Shown one piece after another: positions 57,760 through 64,000 of a DNA stretch of 64,000 nucleotides. The number at the start of each line of letters is the position of its first letter. The first letter of the stretch is position 1. The translations under genes were made by a program, and so were the position numbers. Source of the DNA: Mycobacterium aquaticum (GTDB lineage Bacteria; Actinomycetota; Actinomycetes; Mycobacteriales; Mycobacteriaceae); NCBI RefSeq assembly GCF_002086485.1, contig NZ_MVHF01000018.1, positions 1 to 64,000 on the forward strand, read 5' to 3'. Below the pieces are notes generated by a model, which worked only from the letters and a program-made list of their open reading frames with translations, ran no database searches and was not told where the DNA came from.

Positions 57760-58278
57760 ATGACCACTCTTCCGGACATCCTCGTCAACACGACGGGCAG
57801 CTGGACGCTGGCCCCAGACCGGTCCTCGGTGACGTTCCGGAACAAGACCGGCTGGGGGCTGGCGACAGTGACAGGCGAGTTCTCTGAGTTCAGCGGCGAC
57901 GGCGTGGTCGGGGAAACGGTCACCGGGCGCGTGGTGGTTCGGGCGACCTCGCTGCACACAGGGATCACCAAGCGGGACAACCACCTGCGCTCGGCCGATT
58001 TCTTCGACGTCGACACCCACCCCGACATCGTGGTCGCAGTGACCGGATTCGAGGCCGCTGACGCCGACAGTGCGCGACTGCGTGCGACCTTGACAGTCCG
58101 AGGCACCTCGCGGCCCATCGAATTGCCCGTCACCGTGCAGATTCTCGACGACGGCGCTGCGCGGGTATCCGGCGGCTGCACGGTGGATCGGCGCGAATTC
58201 GGTGTGTCGGGCAACATGCTCGGCATGGTCGGACCGAAGACCGACATCTCGGCCGACCTGATGTTCACCCGGGCCTGA
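57760..58278 (+). CDS. YceI-family lipid-binding protein
   Basis: A 172 aa lipocalin-like protein: GSWTLAPDRSSVTFRNKTGWGLATVTGEFSEFSGDG (read in parts), TSLHTGITKRDNHLRSADFFDVDTHPDIV and SGGCTVDRREFGVSG are hallmark YceI segments. It lacks a signal peptide, so it is probably cytoplasmic; family members bind polyisoprenoids or fatty acids. The ATG at 57760 has GGAGG at the right distance; the open frame upstream has no coding features. It stands alone between divergent and unrelated genes. Confidence 0.85.
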   Translation: MTTLPDILVNTTGSWTLAPDRSSVTFRNKTGWGLATVTGEFSEFSGDGVVGETVTGRVVVRATSLHTGITKRDNHLRSADFFDVDTHPDIVVAVTGFEAADADSARLRATLTVRGTSRPIELPVTVQILDDGAARVSGGCTVDRREFGVSGNMLGMVGPKTDISADLMFTRA

Positions 58279-58342
58279 ACGCGCACAGTCGAATTCGCCG
58301 AGTTGACCGGCGCGCACGGGCTCAGCCAGTAGCATCGCCAAC

Positions 58343-58741
58343 ATGGTCGGCCCCGCGCCGCTGCGCATCCTGGTGTACAGCGACAATCCGCGCACCCGCG
58401 AACAGGTACGACTCGCGCTCGGCAAACGCGTTCACCCGGAACTGCCCGAATTGGACTACGTCGACGTCGCGACCGCACCGATGGTGATCGCACAAATGGA
58501 CGCGGGCGGATTCGACCTGGCCATCCTGGACGGCGAGGCCACCCCGGCCGGCGGCATGGGCATCGCCAAACAGCTCAAGGACGAGATCGACGATTGCCCG
58601 CCGGTCCTGGTACTCACCGGGCGGCCCGACGACGCCTGGTTGGCCAGCTGGTCCCGCGCCGAGGCAGCCGTTCCGCACCCCATCGACCCGATCCGGCTGG
58701 GTGACGCGGTGGTGTCCTTGCTGCGCGCCCCGGCCAGGTAA
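58343..58741 (+). CDS. stand-alone response-regulator receiver domain
   Basis: A 132 aa single receiver domain without an output domain. LRILVYSDNPRTREQVRLAL gives the first strand and acidic pocket, and DLAILDGEATPAGGMG has the phosphorylatable Asp63. The conserved Lys of the last strand (usually KP) is replaced: VPHPIDP. Loss of that Lys often means altered or phosphate-independent signalling. It precedes nuoA by 174 bp in the same orientation, the place of Rv3143 in M. tuberculosis. No kinase is nearby. Confidence 0.82.
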   Translation: MVGPAPLRILVYSDNPRTREQVRLALGKRVHPELPELDYVDVATAPMVIAQMDAGGFDLAILDGEATPAGGMGIAKQLKDEIDDCPPVLVLTGRPDDAWLASWSRAEAAVPHPIDPIRLGDAVVSLLRAPAR

Positions 58742-58813
58742 TCGGAACGCGAATCAACCTGTAGCCGTTTGAAATTCACCGCAGCGCGGTACGCGCCGTG
58801 GTAGGTCGGCGCG

Positions 58814-58868
58814 TTAGTAACCGATACTAATCAAAATGCGTGGCACGGGCCGCAAAGCTCGCTAGGCT
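58814..58868 (+). promoter_or_regulatory. nuo operon promoter region with inverted repeat
   Basis: TTAGTA and TACTAA form a perfect 6-bp inverted repeat with a 5-base spacer (58814-58830). Ten bases further, TGGCAC (58841-58846) and TAGGCT (58863-58868), 16 apart, resemble a promoter with its -10 box 48 bp before nuoA. A regulator binding the repeat would act just upstream of the -35 box. All of this is by inspection. Confidence 0.42.
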
Positions 58869-58915
58869 GTGGGTCAGCTCACATCGACAGCCCACCGAGG
58901 GAGCGTTCACGCGGC

Positions 58916-59284
58916 ATGAGTCTCTACACGCCAATTCTGGTTCTCGGCGCGATCGCAGCAGCGTTCGCGGTCGTCTCGGTGGGGATCGCCCTCGTCATCG
59001 GGCCGCGGCGGTACAACCGCTCCAAACTCGAAGCCTACGAATGCGGTATCGAACCGTTGCCTGCAGGCTCGGCGGGTGCCACCGGCCAGCGGATGCCTAT
59101 CCGGTACTACCTGACCGCCATGTTGTTCATCGTGTTCGACATCGAGATCGTGTTTCTCTACCCGTGGGCGGTCGCCTTTGACAGTCTGGGCCTGTTTGCG
59201 CTGGTGGAGATGTTGTTGTTCATGCTCACGGTGTTCGTGGCGTACGCCTACGTATGGCGGCGAGGGGGCTTGAATTGGGACTAG
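58916..59284 (+). CDS. nuoA: NADH-quinone oxidoreductase subunit A
   Basis: A 122 aa membrane subunit with three helices (about 5-27, 65-85, 92-112). The conserved loop SKLEAYECGIEPL with the redox-sensitive Cys is present, followed by PIRYYLTAMLFIVFDIEIVFLYPWA. It is part of the proton-pumping arm of complex I. First gene of the operon; its 3' end overlaps nuoB by ten bases. Confidence 0.95.
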   Translation: MSLYTPILVLGAIAAAFAVVSVGIALVIGPRRYNRSKLEAYECGIEPLPAGSAGATGQRMPIRYYLTAMLFIVFDIEIVFLYPWAVAFDSLGLFALVEMLLFMLTVFVAYAYVWRRGGLNWD

Positions 59285-59829
59285 AGGAACGGCTGCCCGG
59301 CGGCATTCTGCTCTCGACGGTCGAAGTGGTGGCCGGGTATGTACGCAAGGGATCGCTGTGGCCTGCGACGTTCGGCCTGGCATGTTGCGCCATCGAGATG
59401 ATGTCCACCGCGGGGCCGCGATTCGACATCGCGCGGTTCGGCATGGAGCGGTTCTCGGCGACTCCCAGACAGGCCGATCTGATGATCGTCGCGGGCCGGG
59501 TCAGCCAGAAGATGGCCCCGGTGCTGCGCCAGATCTACGACCAGATGGCCGAACCGAAATGGGTGCTGGCGATGGGCGTCTGCGCGTCCTCGGGCGGCAT
59601 GTTCAACAACTATGCGGTGGTCCAGGGTGTCGACCACGTGGTGCCGGTCGACATCTATCTGCCGGGCTGCCCGCCCCGTCCGGAGATGCTGCTGCATGCA
59701 ATCCTGAAGCTGCACGACAAGATTCAGCAGATGCCACTCGGTGTGAACCGGGCCGAAGCCATCCGCGAGGCCGAGCAGGCCGCCCTGGCGGTGCAGCCGA
59801 CCATCGAACTCAAAGGACTGCTGAGGTGA
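59275..59829 (+). CDS. nuoB: NADH-quinone oxidoreductase subunit B
   Basis: A 184 aa iron-sulfur subunit carrying cluster N2. The Cys pair in FGLACCAIEMM and later cysteines in AMGVCASSGGMF and LPGCPPRP are the ligands. The start chosen is TTG 59275 (LGLEERLPGG), because it gives the usual 184 aa length and has GAGGGGG six bases away; an ATG at 59254 would add seven residues. It overlaps nuoA and, through GTGA, nuoC. Confidence 0.95.
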   Translation: MGLEERLPGGILLSTVEVVAGYVRKGSLWPATFGLACCAIEMMSTAGPRFDIARFGMERFSATPRQADLMIVAGRVSQKMAPVLRQIYDQMAEPKWVLAMGVCASSGGMFNNYAVVQGVDHVVPVDIYLPGCPPRPEMLLHAILKLHDKIQQMPLGVNRAEAIREAEQAALAVQPTIELKGLLR

Positions 59830-60503
59830 GCGACTCCAAGGGCGACACACCGGAGGTGATCGGGGTGCGCCGCGGCATGTTCGGGGCGCGGGGCACCGGT
59901 GACACCTCGGGCTACGGCCGGCTGATCCGGTCGGTCGCCCTGCCCGGCAGCTCACCACGGCCCTACGGCGGCTATTTCGACGAGGTCGTCGATCGGCTGG
60001 CCGAGGTGCTCGGCGAGGAACGCCATGCGGTGTCCATCGAACGCGTCGTGGTGTACCGCGACGAGCTGACCCTCGAGGTCAGCCGGGTGCAGCTGCCCGC
60101 GGTCGCCGCCGTGTTGCGCGACGATCCCGCGTTGCGGTTCGAAATGTGCCTCGGCGTGAGCGGTGTGCACTACCCCGACGACACAGATCGGGAATTGCAC
60201 GCGGTGTATCCGTTGATGTCCATCACGCACAACCGGCGGATCCGGTTGGAGGTCGCCGCACCGGACGCCGATCCGCACATCCCGTCGTTGTACGGGATCT
60301 ATCCGACCACCGACTGGCACGAGCGCGAGACCTACGACTTCTTCGGCATCGTGTTCGACGGTCATCCAGCGCTGACCCGTATCGAGATGCCCGACGACTG
60401 GGTGGGCCATCCGCAGCGCAAGGACTACCCCCTCGGCGGCGTCCCGGTGGAGTACCACGGCGCGCAGATCCCGCCGCCCGATCAGCGGAGGTCCTACAAC
60501 TGA
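59826..60503 (+). CDS. nuoC: NADH-quinone oxidoreductase subunit C
   Basis: A 225 aa peripheral-arm subunit of complex I. The family signature is DWHERETYDFFGIVFDGHPALTRIEMPDDWVGHPQRKDYPLG, read across 165-205. Start at GTG 59826, overlapping the nuoB stop by four bases; the nuoD ATG overlaps its stop by one. No fusion to nuoD, which some bacteria have. Confidence 0.95.
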   Translation: MSDSKGDTPEVIGVRRGMFGARGTGDTSGYGRLIRSVALPGSSPRPYGGYFDEVVDRLAEVLGEERHAVSIERVVVYRDELTLEVSRVQLPAVAAVLRDDPALRFEMCLGVSGVHYPDDTDRELHAVYPLMSITHNRRIRLEVAAPDADPHIPSLYGIYPTTDWHERETYDFFGIVFDGHPALTRIEMPDDWVGHPQRKDYPLGGVPVEYHGAQIPPPDQRRSYN

Positions 60504-61801
60504 TGACTACCGACGAATCCTCCGTCGTCATGGTCGGCGGGCAGGACTGGGACGAGGTCGTGGCCGCCGCCCGTGAACACGCCGGCGAGCGCATCGTGGT
60601 CAACATGGGGCCGCAGCACCCGTCGACGCACGGGGTGCTGCGGCTGATCCTGGAGATCGAGGGCGAGATCATCACCGAAGCCCGGTGCGGCATCGGGTAT
60701 CTGCACACCGGCATCGAGAAGAACCTGGAATTCCGCAACTGGACCCAGGGCGTCACCTTCGTCACCCGAATGGATTACCTCTCACCGTTTTTCAACGAGA
60801 CGGCGTACTGCCTGGGCGTTGAGAAGTTGCTCGGCATCACCGACGACATCCCCGAGCGCGCCAACGTGATCCGCGTGATGCTGATGGAACTCAACCGGAT
60901 CTCATCGCATCTGGTGGCGCTGGCCACCGGCGGCATGGAACTGGGCGCGATGAGCGCGATGTTCTACGGGTTCCGCGAGCGCGAAGAAATCCTGAAAGTC
61001 TTCGAATCGATCACCGGCCTGCGCATGAACCACGCCTACATCCGGCCTGGCGGCGTGGCCGTCGATCTCCCCGGCGAGGCGATGGGCCAGCTGCGGGCCC
61101 TGGTGGAGTTGCTGCCGAAACGGTTGAACGACTTGGAGGATCTGCTCAACGAGAACTACATCTGGAAGGCCCGCACGGTCGGCGTCGGGTATCTCGACCT
61201 CACCGGCTGCATCGCATTGGGCATCACCGGACCCGTATTGCGGTCCACCGGGTTGCCGCACGACCTGCGCAAGACCCAACCGTATTGCGGTTACGAGAAC
61301 TACGAATTCGACGTCATCACCGACGACCGGTGTGATTCATACGGCCGCTACATCATTCGCGTCAAGGAGATGCGGGAGTCGTTGAAGATCGTCCAGCAGT
61401 GCATCGACCGCCTGGAGCCCGGGCCGGTGATGATCAGCGACAAGAAGCTGGCCTGGCCCGCCGATCTCAAAATCGGCCCCGACGGCCTGGGCAACTCCCC
61501 CGAACATATCGCCAAGATCATGGGCCATTCGATGGAAGGGCTGATCCACCACTTCAAGCTCGTCACCGAGGGCATTCGGGTACCGGCCGGTCAGGTCTAC
61601 GTCGCGGTGGAATCGCCACGCGGCGAGCTCGGCGTACACATGGTCTCCGACGGCGGCACCCGGCCCTACCGGGTGCACTACCGCGACCCGTCGTTCACCA
61701 ATCTGCAAGCGGTGGCGGCGATGTGCGAAGGCGGCATGGTCGCCGACGCGATCGCGGCGGTGGCGTCGATCGATCCGGTCATGGGCGGAGTGGATCGCTA
61801 G
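60503..61801 (+). CDS. nuoD: NADH-quinone oxidoreductase subunit D
   Basis: A 432 aa subunit that forms the quinone-binding site with NuoB. NMGPQHPSTHGVLRLILEIEGE (quinone-site His), GYLHTGIEKNLE, ELNRISSHLVALATGGMELGA and the end SFTNLQAVAAMCEGGMVADAIAAVASIDPVMGGVDR (in parts) are canonical. The gap to nuoE is 32 bp. Confidence 0.96.
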   Translation: MTTDESSVVMVGGQDWDEVVAAAREHAGERIVVNMGPQHPSTHGVLRLILEIEGEIITEARCGIGYLHTGIEKNLEFRNWTQGVTFVTRMDYLSPFFNETAYCLGVEKLLGITDDIPERANVIRVMLMELNRISSHLVALATGGMELGAMSAMFYGFREREEILKVFESITGLRMNHAYIRPGGVAVDLPGEAMGQLRALVELLPKRLNDLEDLLNENYIWKARTVGVGYLDLTGCIALGITGPVLRSTGLPHDLRKTQPYCGYENYEFDVITDDRCDSYGRYIIRVKEMRESLKIVQQCIDRLEPGPVMISDKKLAWPADLKIGPDGLGNSPEHIAKIMGHSMEGLIHHFKLVTEGIRVPAGQVYVAVESPRGELGVHMVSDGGTRPYRVHYRDPSFTNLQAVAAMCEGGMVADAIAAVASIDPVMGGVDR

Positions 61802-61833
61802 ATGAGCGCTTGCGCGAAGAGGAGACAGTACAG

Positions 61834-62561
61834 GTGAGCGAAGTTTTCCTGGAACTCGGGCAACGGCCCGACGAAGCGGGCCCGCCGATCAACGGGCCCG
61901 CGGCATATCCTGACGACGTCACCGACCGACTGACCGCCGACGCGCAACGCATCACCGCCCGCTACCCCGACGCGCGCTCGGCCCTGCTACCCCTGCTGCA
62001 CCTGGTGCAGTCCGAGGATGGGTGCCTCACGCCCGCCGGAATCCGGTTCTGCGCAGAGCGACTCGACCTGACCGACGCCGAGGTCACCGCGGTGGCGACG
62101 TTCTACTCGATGTACCGGCGCACCCCGACAGGCGACTACCTGGTGGGAGTGTGCACCAATACGTTGTGCGCGATCATGGGCGGTGACGCCATTCTCGATG
62201 TGCTACAGGAGCATCTGGACATCCACGCCGGTCAGACGACCACCGACGGGCGGGTCACCCTCGAGCACATCGAATGCAACGCGGCGTGCGACTACGCGCC
62301 CGTCATCATGGTCAACTGGGAGTTCTTCGACAACCAAACCCCTTCGTCGGCACGCGATCTGGTCGACGGTTTGCGGTCCGGCAACCCGCCCGAACCGAGC
62401 CGCGGCGCGCCGCTGTGCACCTTCCGCGAGACCGCCCGCACGTTGGCCGGGCTCACCGACCCGCATGTAACGGGCGGCGCACCCGGCGCGGCCACCCTGG
62501 CTGGCCTGCGCCAGGCACGCGAACTCGGGACGTCGGCGCCGAATCCGGATGGGGCGAGCAC

Positions 62562-62565
<4 letters not shown>
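61834..62565 (+). CDS. nuoE: NADH-quinone oxidoreductase subunit E
   Basis: A 243 aa subunit with the N1a 2Fe-2S cluster: VGVCTNTLCAIMGG and HIECNAACDYAPVIMVN carry the four cysteines. Start at GTG 61834 (VSEVFLELGQRP) after GAGGAGA. It has a C-terminal extension of about 60 residues rich in Pro, Gly and Ala compared with short NuoE proteins, common in actinobacteria. The stop overlaps the nuoF start by four bases. Confidence 0.94.
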
Positions 62566-63878
<1,313 letters not shown>

Positions 63879-63889
63879 ATGTTTCTCAC

Positions 63890-63951
63890 CGCGAGCAGAC
63901 ACAGAGTCGCACGATTCCCGGGCGTGTCATGCGATTCTGCGACTGCTCGCG
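63890..63951. repeat. long imperfect hairpin between nuoF and nuoG
   Basis: CGCGAGCAG (63890-63898) pairs exactly with CTGCTCGCG (63943-63951), and pairing continues inward through CAGAGTCGCA/TGCGATTCTG to a 22-bp stem with two mismatches and one G-U pair, loop 18 bases. All other junctions in the operon overlap or are at most 32 bp, so this looks like an inserted REP-type element or an intra-operon processing/attenuation site. Confidence 0.7.
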
Positions 63952-63970
63952 CAAGGAAAGGGGGCCGCTC

Positions 63971-64000
63971 GTGACATTGGCCGAGCCGACCAAAGACACG
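63971..64000 (+). CDS. nuoG: NADH-quinone oxidoreductase subunit G, first codons only
   Basis: GTG at 63971 begins VTLAEPTKDT, and the window ends in frame. AAGGAAAGGGGG just upstream is a strong ribosome site. Identity rests on position after nuoF and the invariant nuoF-nuoG order; only ten codons are visible. Confidence 0.72.
   Translation, partial: MTLAEPTKDT

Overview
The window is high-GC chromosomal DNA of a fast-growing mycobacterium, closest in gene content and order to the Mycolicibacterium smegmatis group. Species-level support comes from recognisable mycobacterial genes: MbtK mycobactin acyltransferase, an antigen 85 mycolyltransferase, MmpS/MmpL, a tmRNA tag ADSNQRDYALAA, and two runs in the same order as M. 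tuberculosis (ssrA-smpB-ftsX-ftsE-membrane protein-mscS-prfB-fprA, and hisN-fadE24-fadE23 leading to a receiver protein and nuoA-G). The strain was not identified.

Layout. 1-3.1 kb: mbtK with an IdeR-like iron box, a DUF488 protein, a small conserved protein and a patatin. 3.1-16.3 kb: a carbohydrate phosphotransferase region. An IclR regulator diverges from a MIP channel-dhaK-dhaL-dhaM operon; DhaM is a DhaM-HPr-full enzyme I fusion. Two very large ATPase-LuxR regulators face each other tail to tail, followed by divergent crr (IIA-Glc) and a IIBC sugar permease. 16.3-25.6 kb: assorted membrane and envelope genes, a cutinase, and an MFS-MmgE/PrpD-ATP-grasp group whose first two genes are flanked by a diverged ~65 bp repeat. 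25.6-32.5 kb: trans-translation and division core (ssrA, smpB, ftsEX, prfB, fprA). 32.5-38.1 kb: mmpL-mmpS with a divergent TetR, a truncated globin and hisN. 38.2-43.8 kb: fadE24-fadE23 and then an AcuI/YhdH-type oxidoreductase gene that is broken twice, once by an IS607-family element (shortened TnpA, apparently intact TnpB nuclease) and once by an internal frameshifting deletion. 43.8-44.8 kb: antigen 85.

45.2-57.0 kb is the least understood part. A flavin monooxygenase gene and, after an exporter/DJ-1 pair on the other strand, a tightly overlapping operon (homogentisate-dioxygenase-like, alpha/beta hydrolase, class III CoA-transferase, HMG-CoA-lyase-like, TetR, acyl-CoA dehydrogenase, aminoglycoside-phosphotransferase-fold protein, DUF6285) look like one catabolic system of unknown substrate. 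The two promoters share a 16-bp motif (AAAGT-N6-ACTTT), which argues for common regulation. 57.0-58.8 kb: methyltransferase, YceI, lone receiver domain. 58.9-64 kb: the start of the complex I operon, nuoA to the first codons of nuoG, with an unusual long hairpin between nuoF and nuoG.

No tRNA, rRNA or CRISPR array was seen. All calls come from reading the sequence; no database search was possible.
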